From a virus, in the IMG/VR virus record IMGVR_UViG_3300050821_004113, positions 1 to 42,137 of that record: a stretch of 42,137 bases of DNA; one strand, 5' to 3'. This document shows positions 13,496 to 22,166 of the stretch, piece after piece. How positions within the stretch are numbered: the stretch's first letter is position 1; the number at the start of each line of letters is the position of its first letter. Both the position numbers and the translations under genes were made by a program. Below the pieces are notes generated by a model. It made no database searches. It was not told where the DNA came from and saw only the letters and a list, made by a program, of their open reading frames with translations.

Positions 13496-14189
13496 AAACG
13501 AACCTGCTGACATTAAATGCTGTGAACTCGGTGAAACTCTCGTGTAAACTAACGAGACAATACCGAGCCAAGGCTTTATGCAAATTTGCAGCGCTTGCGG
13601 ACTGGAAAAGTCTTTGGATGACTTCTATCGGGGAACCAGTAGAGGGAAGTCCAGAATATTCAGGGAATGCAAGGCATGCAGCATTTTGAGGGCGCGTAAG
13701 TCCTATCAGAGCAATCGGGCAGAACGCCGTAAAAAGGCTAATGCCTATATGACTGATAAGCGGCAGCGCACTAAGGATGCAGTATTCGCTGCATATGGTG
13801 GCTATGTTTGCGCATGTTGCGGTGAAACACAGAAAGAATTTCTTTCTCTGGATCACATCAATAATGATGGAAACAAGCATCGAAAAGGTATTACAGGAAA
13901 GAGGCATTTTGCCGGATTCCACACCTACTCTTGGTTAGCAAAGAATGGGTTTCCGAGTGGTTATCAGGTGTTATGCATGAACTGTAACTGGGGCAAGAGA
14001 TTCACTGGAATCTGCCCACATAAAGCAAGGTGTAACGACTATCCGCAAGGAGTAGGCTCAAGTGAGCCGAAGCGCAGCACTCCCGACCTAACTTTAGTGG
14101 TCGGGAAGAAGATATAGTCTCATCTGCATCGTGAGATGCAGTAGCCGAAAGGCAGATACCGCCCAACGAGCGGTATTGAAAGATCAATG
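13496..14189 (+). ncRNA. Group I intron (td-like, subgroup IA2 probable) in the coat gene
   Basis: 5' site: exon GTCAGT (13490-13495) pairs with GCTGAC (13506-13511), giving P1 with the required U-G wobble at the splice site. A P4/P5 region follows: CTCGGT...ACGAGACAATACCGAG (about 13527-13567). The 3' core resembles T4 td closely: ACGACTATCC-NNNN-GGAGTAGG, then TCAAGTGAGCCGAA (14036-14073), a GTCGGGA hairpin, AAGATATAGTC (about 14108-14118) and CTGCATCGTGAGATGCAG (P9-like). The intron ends in G14189 of AATG, as td does. Splicing restores the coat frame. An HNH ORF occupies the P6-side loop. Confidence 0.92.
13578..14117 (+). CDS. Intron-encoded HNH homing endonuclease (179 aa)
   Basis: N-terminal zinc finger with CSAC (4-7) and CKAC (31-34), a basic linker, then an HNH core: CACCGE, LSLDHINNDGNKHR (91-102), YSWLAKNGFPSGYQVLCMNCN (C133, C136). 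This is the common intron/phage HNH type that cuts the intronless allele to spread the intron. The last ~35 residues are read from the ribozyme core (P3/P7 region), so that part is constrained by RNA structure, not protein function. No strong Shine-Dalgarno is visible before ATG 13578. Confidence 0.88.
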   Translation: MQICSACGLEKSLDDFYRGTSRGKSRIFRECKACSILRARKSYQSNRAERRKKANAYMTDKRQRTKDAVFAAYGGYVCACCGETQKEFLSLDHINNDGNKHRKGITGKRHFAGFHTYSWLAKNGFPSGYQVLCMNCNWGKRFTGICPHKARCNDYPQGVGSSEPKRSTPDLTLVVGKKI

Positions 14190-15454
14190 ATTCAAACGAA
14201 TTCGCACAGACCGGCGCCAAAGTCGGAAATACCGTCAACATCCGCCGACCGCCTCGCTACATCGGCACCTACGGCCCTCCGCTGAACGTTGAGGATACGT
14301 TTGAGACCTACCTTCAGGTGGTGCTGAACTATCAGTTCCATGTGGATGTTCAGTTCACGACGCAGGATCTTGCTTTGAGCATGGATATGTTCAAGAAGCG
14401 GATCCTGAAGCCCCAGATCGCAACCGTGGCAAACCGTATCGATGCGGATACCGCCCAGTACTGCACCTTGAATACCGCGATCTCATTAGGGTCCCCTGGC
14501 ATTCAGCCGGCCTCCTATAAGATCTTCTCCGATGCCCGTGCAACGCTTGCAATGGAGGCGTGCCCCACGGAGGGTGAGAAGAATTGCGTACTGGATCCGA
14601 TCACCATGTCGGCGGTCACGGATTCTCAGGGCGGCAAGTTCAACCCGCAGGCCAGAATCAGCGAATACAACGAGAAGGGCCTGATTGCCAAGGAATGGGC
14701 AGGACTTGATTGGTGGGAGGATCAGAACATTCTGTCCTTCACCACTGGTGCCCAGACAGCTACGGGTGCAATCACCCTGTATGCCACGGGTGGCACCTCG
14801 GCGCTTCTGACCTCCGGGTGGGCCCAGCAGGGTGTTTTGGGCATGCAGGGCTTCACTGCATCCTCACCTGCGGTGAAGGTGGGCGACATCATCCAGCTCG
14901 CGAACGTCTATCCCGTCAATCCTCAGAACCGTCTGCAGTACGGCCGGACGCTGCGACAGTTCGTGGTTCTGCCCCCGGGTGGATTCGGAGCACCTCAGAA
15001 TGGCGCTGCGACGACTGGAATCTATTTCTCGCCCGCAACCATCCTGAATGGCACCTTCAACAATTTGACCGGCGTATACACTTCGGATGGTTCAGGCTTC
15101 GTATCGGTAACGATTGGCGGCTGCGTCATCTCCGGTGGTCAGTTCCAGAACGTGACGGCACAGCCCACTCCCACGGCGGCGGTGACGATCAACGGTGGAT
15201 CGACCTACGCATCCACTGTTACTCCTCAAGGGCTGGTATTCCACAAGTATGCCTTTGCATTGGCCTTTGCGGATCTGCCACTTCCTTCAGGGGTGGAGAT
15301 GGCGGCTCGTGCCTACGATGATGAGGATGTCGGGATGTCAATCCGCATGGTGACTCAGTATACGATTAACAATGATAGCGAACCGACTCGGGCCGACGTG
15401 TTGTACGGCCCGGCATCTTTGTATCGTGATCTGGGCATCCGGATCTGCGGCTAA
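14190..15454 (+). CDS. Major coat protein, exon 2 (P22 coat-like)
   Basis: Exon 2 starts at A14190; joined to exon 1 it gives a 453-residue protein (P22 gp5 is 430). Family features: FAQTGAKVGNTVNIRRPPRY right after the junction, then VQFTTQDLALSMDMFKKRIL and ANRIDADTAQY, and the late MAARAYDDEDVGMSIRMVTQYTINND. ATG 14318 is internal. The protein forms the icosahedral head on the scaffold. A strong terminator follows. Confidence 0.9.
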
Positions 15455-15459
15455 ACCAT

Positions 15460-15484
15460 AAGGGCCCTTCGGGGCCCTTTCTTT
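15460..15484 (+). terminator. Intrinsic terminator after the coat gene
   Basis: AAGGGCCC, a TTCG tetraloop and GGGCCCTT form an 8-bp perfect stem followed by TTTCTTT. It would reduce read-through from coat into the decoration-like genes unless an antiterminator is active. Confidence 0.88.
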
Positions 15485-15497
15485 AAGGAGAAATCCC

Positions 15498-15839
15498 ATG
15501 CCCGGCGCATCAGCCGTTGCATCAGGCAACGAACTACTCGATACGATGTTGTATGTCACGATCACCCCTCCCGCCACCATTACCACCGCTGTTTTGACTC
15601 AGCAGAACGTCACCATCAATGGATTGGCATTGGGAGATTGCATTTCCTGGAACATGCTCACCTTCACCAGCACGCTCATTTCGGTGACGAATATGTACGT
15701 ATCGGCCGCCAATACCTTGACGATCACCTGGAGCACGGAAGGCGCCACGGTGAGCAATGCGGCAGCCCAGAACTTCATTTTGGAGCTCGTCAGGCCGAAT
15801 ATCGTTCCCTACACCGCCTTACCGAATGCGCTTGAATAA
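15498..15839 (+). CDS. Small virion-type protein (113 aa)
   Basis: ATG 15498 after AAGGAG. Low in charge, Thr/Ala/Val-rich, with predicted beta-strands throughout (MLYVTITPPATITTAVLT, LISVTNMYVSAANTLTITW). Composition and place after coat suggest a head decoration or structural protein; no family recognised. Its stop overlaps the next ATG (TAATG). Confidence 0.65.
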   Translation: MPGASAVASGNELLDTMLYVTITPPATITTAVLTQQNVTINGLALGDCISWNMLTFTSTLISVTNMYVSAANTLTITWSTEGATVSNAAAQNFILELVRPNIVPYTALPNALE

Positions 15840-16384
15840 TGGACCTCAAATACGGTAGTGGCCCAGCTGCAAGCCTGTATCACTATGCACATGGATCCTC
15901 GGTATATGTAGCCTATGCAACAGGAGTCACAGCACTTCCTGCATACTCAGCCACGACACTGGGGCCCATCCTCTATAACGGCAATACCGGCAATCCTCCC
16001 AGAAAAGCCGTCATTATTGGAATCACGGTGGGGCTTACCACCGCTTCGGCTGCGGCGGTTTCAGTAGGTCTTGCCGGGGGAGTAAGTGTTGCACCGATCA
16101 ATACAACTGCGATCACACTTGCTTCCAGCACCAATGAATTCGGCAAACTGCCCACCATGTCCGTTTATGGTGCCGGAACAGTATCAGCAGCTCCTTTGAT
16201 GTATTGGCCGCTGGTGAATCTGGATACTGCTGCATTGACGGCGAATTCCCTTGAGAACATGTGGATTCCACTGGACGGGGGAATTGTCGTTCGACAAGGT
16301 TCATACATCGCCCTGGCGGCATCAGCCACTGCAACGACATCTGTGCTGGAATTTGGGATTGTCTGGGCGGAACTCCCCACGTGA
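15839..16384 (+). CDS. Putative structural/decoration protein (181 aa)
   Basis: ATG 15839. Ala/Thr/Gly-rich and beta-predicted, with YHYAHGSSVYVAYATGV at the N-terminus, then KAVIIGITVGLTTASAAAVSVGLAG, and a C-terminal jelly-roll-like run ending VLEFGIVWAELP. It has few lysines, as surface virion proteins often do. Function inferred from composition and neighbours only. Confidence 0.65.
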   Translation: MDLKYGSGPAASLYHYAHGSSVYVAYATGVTALPAYSATTLGPILYNGNTGNPPRKAVIIGITVGLTTASAAAVSVGLAGGVSVAPINTTAITLASSTNEFGKLPTMSVYGAGTVSAAPLMYWPLVNLDTAALTANSLENMWIPLDGGIVVRQGSYIALAASATATTSVLEFGIVWAELPT

Positions 16385-16608
16385 GCGGACCTGAAGCCAA
16401 GGTCACCGAGAATGTGAGAGTCAAATCTCATGCGGTGGAAAGCAAGAAGCCGCAAATTGCTCCCTTGGCATCCCATGTCACGACCGTTGCGCATGAGAAT
16501 GCGAGATCCTTGGAAAATCATCCTCCGGATTTCATCCCTCTTGCATCCTCTGATTCTCCGACCCTGGTAGGCAATCCTCACATACCCGTCGTGGAAGATG
16601 GCAAGTGA
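16381..16608 (+). CDS. Small hydrophilic protein (75 aa)
   Basis: GTG 16381 by GTGA overlap with the previous stop; its own stop overlaps GTG 16605. Rich in Pro, His, Val and Ser with no hydrophobic core (VKSHAVESKKPQIAPLASH), probably disordered. It may be a linker or chaperone for the adjacent repetitive protein; unknown. Confidence 0.6.
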   Translation: MSGPEAKVTENVRVKSHAVESKKPQIAPLASHVTTVAHENARSLENHPPDFIPLASSDSPTLVGNPHIPVVEDGK

Positions 16609-19049
16609 CCGCAGTCAATCCCGGGGCTGGGACTAACAGCACAGCGAACGTCGCGGGGCGACTGGGTGTTGCATGGTGGGACAGTCAAGGAACCGGGTTA
16701 GTCGGTCCACAGGGCCAGAATATTCCCTTAGGAGGCGGCGGAGTTGGGATCTCCGCAGGGGTCAATTTCCAATCCACGGGGACCGTTAATTTCTCCAATG
16801 CCAATGGTGTCACCTTTGGCCTTGATAACTTCGGGAATCTCACCGCCACGGTGACTCCTGAAGCTGCCGCAGGACTTGCGGCGATTGAGGCGGGAACTCA
16901 AACCCAGACATCAGGAACCCTGGTATTCGCCAATTCCAATGGCTTGACATTTGGAATGTCGAACAACTCGGTGATTACCGGATCCTATACGGTCCCCACC
17001 CAGACGGTTCAGACCCAGGCTTCCGGGAATCTTGCAGGAACAGGCTTTACCAGCACCACGACCAATGGTACGGCGATTGTTGGGACGAACAATACCGCAG
17101 GATTGTCCTTAGCTTATCCGCTGTACCTGACGACTTACGTAGGACAGACGACTCAGACTCAGCCGGCCGGCAATATTGCAGGGGCTGGTACGACGACGAC
17201 GACCCAAGCCGGATCGACGCTGGGAGCCACCCAGAACAGCAATGGGCTGTCTCTGGCAGTTCCTGTATGGATTACGACCTATGTGGGACAGACCACCCAG
17301 ACGCAGCCTGCGGGCAATATAGCCGGGATCGGGACAACCACTACTACTCAAGGGGGGTCCACATTAGGCGCCACCTTGAGCACCAATGGGCTTTCCCTGG
17401 CTATTCCAGCCTGGTTGACAGTGGCTGCGGGAGGAGGGGGCTTCACGGGTGGGGTGAGTACCGGGGGTAATACCGTAGGTAACACGGGTGCCTATACCGG
17501 CCAGCTGATCTTTGCCGGGGGCAACAACATCACGTTATCTGTGAGTTCTGGAGCTGGGGGTGCCCAGACCATTACCATTTCTGGAGCGAATGCTGGGGGG
17601 GCCCAGACCGGCATCTCCGGGATCATTGTATCCAATGCGACCTATACATCCGGGACTGTCAGCTTCTCCAATGCCAATGGATTCTCCTTCGGCTCAAGCG
17701 CTGGGCAGGCCATTACAGGCTCGTATACCGTACCCTCTGTTGCAGGTCTGATATCTGCGATAGCCGTCTCAGGGGGAGCAGGGAACAGTGTAGCGGCTAC
17801 TGAAATGAGTTTCTTGAACTCCAATGGATTCACCTTTGGAGTCTCCACTGCCGCAGGTGCCGCGAGCATTACGGGATCCTATACCGTGCCGGTAACGGCT
17901 GGATTGATCTCCTATATCAATGTCTCTGCCGGAGCGGCCAATGCGAACCTGACTAATTTTACTCTATCGAACTCCAACGGTATCAGCTTTGGCTTAAACG
18001 CCAGTACGATCACCGCAAGTTATACGGTTCCATCAACCGCAGGCCTGATATCTGGGTTGAATATATCCGGAGGCGCCGGGAACAGTAAGTCGGCCGTCTC
18101 TGGCATGACGTTCTCCAACGCCAATGGAATAACGTTCGGGGTGAGTACTGGCGCCAATGTAGTGACGGTGACAGCTTCCTATACTGTCCCGGCAGCGGGT
18201 CTGACGACGGGCGGTTACTACGCCACCGGCAATACGACCAATAACAGTTCCACCACTTTGGCATTGAGTGCACAAAGTTTCAATGCACTGGGCGCCATGA
18301 CGATGGGATTCAGCAATGGATCCATTCAGGTTTCAGCCCCTGCAACCTCCTCGATATCCGGCACAGGATTGGTATCGATATCGGTAAACGCCTCTACGAT
18401 CAGTATTGGTGCGGCGCTTGCGCAATTGTCGTTCTACCAACCTCTGGGCCCAGTACAGAACACGACGGTTACGCAAAACGGTGCGGGGAGCGTCCAGGTT
18501 TATCCGGCGATTGCTGCCTTTCCTTTCACTGCAACTCGTGCGGATATCATGGCCTCAGTGTCGGCTGCGGCATTGGCTTTATCGACCGAAGCTCAAACTC
18601 TGTCGCTATATTTAGGGCTGTATTCGCTAAATGGCTCTACGCTCTCACTCGCATCATCCGGATCACAGTCGTATGCATGGACAAACAGCAGTGGAGGATC
18701 TACCGCATCCATCACTGGCATGAGGCGTTTCTCCGCGCCCATCAATGTCAATTACACCGGAGGGTTTGACCTTTTCGTAGGCATCATGACCAATACGACA
18801 TTTGCCAATACAAATGGCATTTCACTGAGCAATATGGTCGTACCGCTGGGTCCCGGGCCGCAGTTGCAAGGATTGATCGGTCAAACTCAGGTCAACAGCA
18901 TGCAGTTTGTTCCAGGACAAGGGTTCTTCTCAGTGACTTCCGCTGCAATGCCGGTCTCCATGGGCTTATCGGCAATATTGGGAGCAGGCTCTGGAGGCAA
19001 TGCCGTTGATTATTACGCGCCCCTTCAATTTGTGAATATCACTGCATAG
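16605..19049 (+). CDS. Large repetitive fibre/adhesin-like virion protein (814 aa)
   Basis: GTG 16605. At least six imperfect repeats carry F-x-N-(A/S)-N-G-(x)-(T/S)-F-G and end in ITGSYTVP (residues ~60-530). Between ~145 and ~270 are two closely matching blocks, YVGQTTQTQPAGNIAGxGTTTTTQ, each followed by NGLSLAxPxW. The last ~200 residues share the module of the 9752 protein (QSYAWT, RRFSAPINVN, FDLFVGIM). Almost no Lys, Arg or Cys. A beta-rich head fibre or decoration is likely; a host-binding role is possible because it is the largest surface-type protein besides the spikes. Confidence 0.78.
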   Translation: MTAVNPGAGTNSTANVAGRLGVAWWDSQGTGLVGPQGQNIPLGGGGVGISAGVNFQSTGTVNFSNANGVTFGLDNFGNLTATVTPEAAAGLAAIEAGTQTQTSGTLVFANSNGLTFGMSNNSVITGSYTVPTQTVQTQASGNLAGTGFTSTTTNGTAIVGTNNTAGLSLAYPLYLTTYVGQTTQTQPAGNIAGAGTTTTTQAGSTLGATQNSNGLSLAVPVWITTYVGQTTQTQPAGNIAGIGTTTTTQGGSTLGATLSTNGLSLAIPAWLTVAAGGGGFTGGVSTGGNTVGNTGAYTGQLIFAGGNNITLSVSSGAGGAQTITISGANAGGAQTGISGIIVSNATYTSGTVSFSNANGFSFGSSAGQAITGSYTVPSVAGLISAIAVSGGAGNSVAATEMSFLNSNGFTFGVSTAAGAASITGSYTVPVTAGLISYINVSAGAANANLTNFTLSNSNGISFGLNASTITASYTVPSTAGLISGLNISGGAGNSKSAVSGMTFSNANGITFGVSTGANVVTVTASYTVPAAGLTTGGYYATGNTTNNSSTTLALSAQSFNALGAMTMGFSNGSIQVSAPATSSISGTGLVSISVNASTISIGAALAQLSFYQPLGPVQNTTVTQNGAGSVQVYPAIAAFPFTATRADIMASVSAAALALSTEAQTLSLYLGLYSLNGSTLSLASSGSQSYAWTNSSGGSTASITGMRRFSAPINVNYTGGFDLFVGIMTNTTFANTNGISLSNMVVPLGPGPQLQGLIGQTQVNSMQFVPGQGFFSVTSAAMPVSMGLSAILGAGSGGNAVDYYAPLQFVNITA

Positions 19050-19058
19050 GAGTAATGA

Positions 19059-19502
19059 ATGCCATTCCCCGCATCAAACGGCACGATCCCGCTGACGCTT
19101 GAACAAGCGTGGTCAGGGGCGCGCCTTACTGCACAACAGATCCAGCAGCAAGCGAACGCGCTCAATGCGCAGATTCCTAATGGGGTTTCCTTGCAGAGCA
19201 TTCTCAACTCACTGCAATTCTTTGCAACGCTGAATGCACAGTTGACGCAATACGCGGCCGTTCCGGGACTTGCGGCCTACGCCCAGGCTCAGATTAGCAA
19301 TCCGAGTTTCGATGTTGCCGGTGCCTTCAATGCCATGCAAACCGCGCTGGTCGCCGCGGCGACATGGATCGCGCAGAACTTCCCCTTCTCGACCTATACG
19401 AGCGTCAACGCGCAAGGATTTGTTGTCTATGCGCCCTTCACCGCGGGGCAGCTCGCGCCGCTTGCCACGCTTCTGACGGCGCTTTCCGCCACGATTGATT
19501 AG
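19059..19502 (+). CDS. Alanine-rich helical protein (147 aa)
   Basis: ATG 19059. N-terminal TLEQAWSGARLTAQQIQQQANALNAQIPNGVSLQSILNSLQFF, then Ala-rich helices with PSFDVAGAFNAMQTALVAAATWIAQNFPF. Unlike its beta-rich neighbours it is helical. Its composition (A/Q/N/L) resembles the 88-aa product at 33185 (ALINTIEALQTFV, FASWIASLRAL). Function unknown. Confidence 0.68.
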   Translation: MPFPASNGTIPLTLEQAWSGARLTAQQIQQQANALNAQIPNGVSLQSILNSLQFFATLNAQLTQYAAVPGLAAYAQAQISNPSFDVAGAFNAMQTALVAAATWIAQNFPFSTYTSVNAQGFVVYAPFTAGQLAPLATLLTALSATID

Positions 19503-19516
19503 GACGGAACGACGCG

Positions 19517-20158
19517 ATGTCGTTTACCGTCAATAATTCTGCTGCTAATACCACCACTGGCGGCACATCGGTATCTGTAAGCATTTCTATTCCGACAGGG
19601 CATAGTGTCGGAGTTATCGCTCGCAGCACCAATGCTGGAACTCTCTCGGTAACTGGAAATAATGCCTACACTATAGGCAATACAGTCATCGGTTCTTTTA
19701 GCGACCAATTGAAGTCCTTTTACTCCTTGGGTATAGGGTCTTCAGAAACGGCGATCGTTCTTAATAGCACTGCCTCTGAATTTCTGTCCTTTGTGGTGTG
19801 GGATATTACGGCCACGGGAACGATTGCCTACGCGGACAGTGAAGGCCAGTGCTATGTGTTCAATAATCCCTCCACCACAGACGGGGTCACTACTGGATCG
19901 ATGACCCTCACATCCGCTGATGGGCTATTGATATCAGCAGGGTGGGATCCAGGCGGCGGTACGCTTACAATTGGAACTGGGTTTACTGCTGATGCCACGG
20001 CGTTGGCGATGGTGAGTGAACACAAGGCAGTCACCGCCTCTGCTGCGGCAACGTGGACGGACAACACCGCAAACTCTCGCCCAGTTGTTATGGGCCTAGC
20101 GTTTCAGGTATCGGGCGGAGGTGGTGGCAATACTGCCTCCATTGCGTGGATAACATGA
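19517..20158 (+). CDS. Beta-rich virion-type protein (213 aa)
   Basis: ATG 19517. Strand-rich throughout (SVSVSISIPTGHSVGVIARST, GTLSVTGNNAYTIGNTVIGSF, LLISAGWDPGGGTLTIGTGF) with a Gly-run near the C-terminus (SGGGGGNTASIAW). It looks like a carbohydrate-binding or decoration-type sandwich, but no family is recognised. Coupled to the next gene by ATGA. Confidence 0.68.
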   Translation: MSFTVNNSAANTTTGGTSVSVSISIPTGHSVGVIARSTNAGTLSVTGNNAYTIGNTVIGSFSDQLKSFYSLGIGSSETAIVLNSTASEFLSFVVWDITATGTIAYADSEGQCYVFNNPSTTDGVTTGSMTLTSADGLLISAGWDPGGGTLTIGTGFTADATALAMVSEHKAVTASAAATWTDNTANSRPVVMGLAFQVSGGGGGNTASIAWIT

Positions 20159-20421
20159 TCATGGGGAATTATATCGGCATGGATTTTCTGGCAGCAACAG
20201 CCACTCTTAATGCAACCGGATTGGTCGCAACCGCTCCCAATGAAGTGAAGATCAAATCCGGTGGGATGTCCCAAATGGGAGTGGTGATTGCTCAATCCAT
20301 TGCTTCAGGAGCCACGGTGTCAACCGGGCAGACTGTCACTTTCACAGTGAATAAACCCTTTGGACAGTTCCCAGCAAGCGAACAGAACGAACCTATTCCT
20401 TACTGGTATTTCCTGCAATGA
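20155..20421 (+). CDS. Small structural-type protein (88 aa)
   Basis: ATG 20155 by ATGA overlap. Beta-predicted: MDFLAATATLNATGLVATAP, VKIKSGGMSQMGVVIAQSI, QTVTFTVNKPFGQFP. Function unknown; it directly precedes and overlaps the tail adaptor gene (ATGA at 20418). Confidence 0.65.
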   Translation: MIMGNYIGMDFLAATATLNATGLVATAPNEVKIKSGGMSQMGVVIAQSIASGATVSTGQTVTFTVNKPFGQFPASEQNEPIPYWYFLQ

Positions 20422-21632
20422 GTGGAAACGTAACGACATCCGCGAACGATCTGATCCAAGGAGCGGCATTGAATATTAATGCTTTCGCTCCCGGTCAGCC
20501 AATGTCCTCCACCATCGCTTCCACCTGTATGCAGGTGCTGAATGATCTTCTGGATTCTCTTTCGACCGATCAGGCATTCGTCTACACCCAAACCGAAAAC
20601 ATCGTCCAATGGACCCCTGGACAATATCAGTACACGATAGGAAATCCGGTTGCCGGAACCTTTCTAGGATTCACTTCCACTCTTACCGGGATGACGAATC
20701 TCATCGTCGGGGTGACGAATCTTGCAACCATCGGCCCAACCTTCACTTATGGGTACAACAATGCTGACGCGTTTGTGGGCGGTACTCTCACGGATGTCAA
20801 TTCGGCCATCCCTGCAAACACCACCATTGTCTCTTATTCTGTTGGTGCTATTACTGCTGTCACTTTTTCAGGTGCTCCGACTGGAACATCAGCTACTGTC
20901 TCAGGATGGGCAGGAGGTCTCCAATACGGCCTGATGACCTTCTCCGATGGAGAAACCCGAACCTGCTCCATCACGGCATTAGGGGCGGCGAACTGGACCC
21001 CGGCATTGACCGGAACGCCCACCGCTGGCAGCAATTCCTTCAACAGCGCCTCGATCATCATGTCGGGCTCTGCAACCTCCAGCGCTACAACGGCCGAGAC
21101 TATTACCTATACGACTCCGGGGAATTTTGCCTTTCCCCGCCCGTTGAGGTTTAGGACTGGATTTACCCGAATCACGACGGGTAATGCTGCAGGATTGGAC
21201 TACTGGTTCGAATTTGTGTCATTGGATCGATACAACGAGATCGGCTATAAAGGCGTTCCTGGACCGTGGCCCTACCTTGCGGCGCTCCAACCTACCTTTC
21301 CGCTTGCCACACTTTGGGTCTATCCGCAGCCTTCCCTGGCTGGAACAGTCTTTCTCTATACCGATCTGATCCTGACTGAATTTACGAATCTCACCCAGTC
21401 GGTGAATCTTCCGCAAGGATACAACCGGGCACTGAAGAAGCTTTTGGCCCTGGAACTGTGCCCGATCTTCGGTAAAACCCCTTCGCCTCAACTGATATTG
21501 CAGGCAAAGGAATCCAAGGAGTTCCTGAAGAATCTGAATGCATCTCCTGTGATTACGCTCAGGTATGACAGCGATTTGATCCATAGCCGCCATACTGACG
21601 CTTCTTTTATCGTCGATGGGGGTTTTCGTTAG
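20418..21632 (+). CDS. Tail adaptor / head completion protein, P22 gp4-like (404 aa)
   Basis: The N-terminal helical part matches the gp4-like pattern: SANDLIQGAALNINAFAPGQPMSSTIASTCMQVLNDLLDSL. A beta-rich insert follows (~65-230, with many G/T/S). The C-terminal half has the conserved run RPLRFRTGFTRI, YNEIGYKGVPGPWPYLAAL, LWVYPQPS and LPQGYNRALKKLLALELCPIFGK. P22 gp4 (166 aa) sits under the portal; this one is enlarged by the insert. Its place just before the gp10-like gene agrees. Confidence 0.8.
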   Translation: MSGNVTTSANDLIQGAALNINAFAPGQPMSSTIASTCMQVLNDLLDSLSTDQAFVYTQTENIVQWTPGQYQYTIGNPVAGTFLGFTSTLTGMTNLIVGVTNLATIGPTFTYGYNNADAFVGGTLTDVNSAIPANTTIVSYSVGAITAVTFSGAPTGTSATVSGWAGGLQYGLMTFSDGETRTCSITALGAANWTPALTGTPTAGSNSFNSASIIMSGSATSSATTAETITYTTPGNFAFPRPLRFRTGFTRITTGNAAGLDYWFEFVSLDRYNEIGYKGVPGPWPYLAALQPTFPLATLWVYPQPSLAGTVFLYTDLILTEFTNLTQSVNLPQGYNRALKKLLALELCPIFGKTPSPQLILQAKESKEFLKNLNASPVITLRYDSDLIHSRHTDASFIVDGGFR

Positions 21633-21654
21633 TAGAATCAATATGTTATGATAT

Positions 21655-21671
21655 AGCCTTTATAGGAGGCT
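21655..21671 (+). promoter_or_regulatory. Hairpin occluding the ribosome-binding site of the HNH gene
   Basis: AGCCT (21655-21659) pairs with AGGCT (21667-21671), extendable by U-G and A-U pairs outward. The 7-nt loop and 3' arm contain the AGGAGG Shine-Dalgarno for ATG 21675. A TATGAT -10-like element lies just upstream (about 21646-21651). Confidence 0.5.
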
Positions 21672-21674
21672 GTC

Positions 21675-22166
21675 ATGACAAATTCGCTTGATTCGCTATG
21701 GAAGAAGGTGGAGAAACGCGGCCCAGATGAATGCTGGGAATGGCGCGGCTATAGGAATTTCACTACCTATGGGAAGGGCGGCTATGGCCGGATGGACTTG
21801 TTGGGCCTGAAAGGGGTTTATGTCCATCGGATTGCATATTTATCTGCCAACCCTGGAGCTTTGACGCTGAGCCGCAAGACCGATCTTCAGGTCCTGCATA
21901 AATGCGACAACCCCATTTGTTGCAACCCAGCGCATCTAATGCTTGGGACTAATGCAGACAACGTGGCAGACATGATGAATAAGGGGCGCCAGACGCGGTA
22001 CAAAAGTACCGAGTCGCCAAGAGCGAAATTTACGGAGGAAGAAGTCTTTTGGATTCGGATGGCAAAGAAATACGGCGCGACAGTGAAAGCTCTTGCGTTA
22101 CTTCATAGGGTCAGCATGTCGTGCATCAGCCATCTGCTCTATGGGCGTAGCTATCAGGATGTCTAA
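21675..22166 (+). CDS. HNH homing endonuclease with C-terminal HTH (163 aa)
   Basis: N-terminal DECWEWRGYRN and YGRMDLLGLKGVYVHRIAYL (residues ~18-55), then HNH_3 core VLHKCDNPICCNPAHLMLGTNADNVADM (73-100), and a C-terminal helix-turn-helix-like part (FTEEEVFWIRMAKKYGATVKALALLHRVSMSCISHLL). It lies exactly between the gp4-like and gp10-like genes and abuts the latter by TAATG, as a freestanding homing endonuclease would. Its leader resembles that of the 11262 gene. Confidence 0.87.
   Translation: MTNSLDSLWKKVEKRGPDECWEWRGYRNFTTYGKGGYGRMDLLGLKGVYVHRIAYLSANPGALTLSRKTDLQVLHKCDNPICCNPAHLMLGTNADNVADMMNKGRQTRYKSTESPRAKFTEEEVFWIRMAKKYGATVKALALLHRVSMSCISHLLYGRSYQDV

Noticed and set aside
13578-14117. 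Freestanding HNH gene between two coat-like genes
   Set aside because: Splice-site pairing and the td-like core show that it is intron-encoded.
14318-15454. Coat protein starting at ATG 14318
   Set aside because: Conserved coat sequence continues upstream to 14190 and joins exon 1.
21219-21641. 140-aa minus-strand ORF
   Set aside because: Shadow of the gp4-like gene; no coupling or ribosome-binding site.
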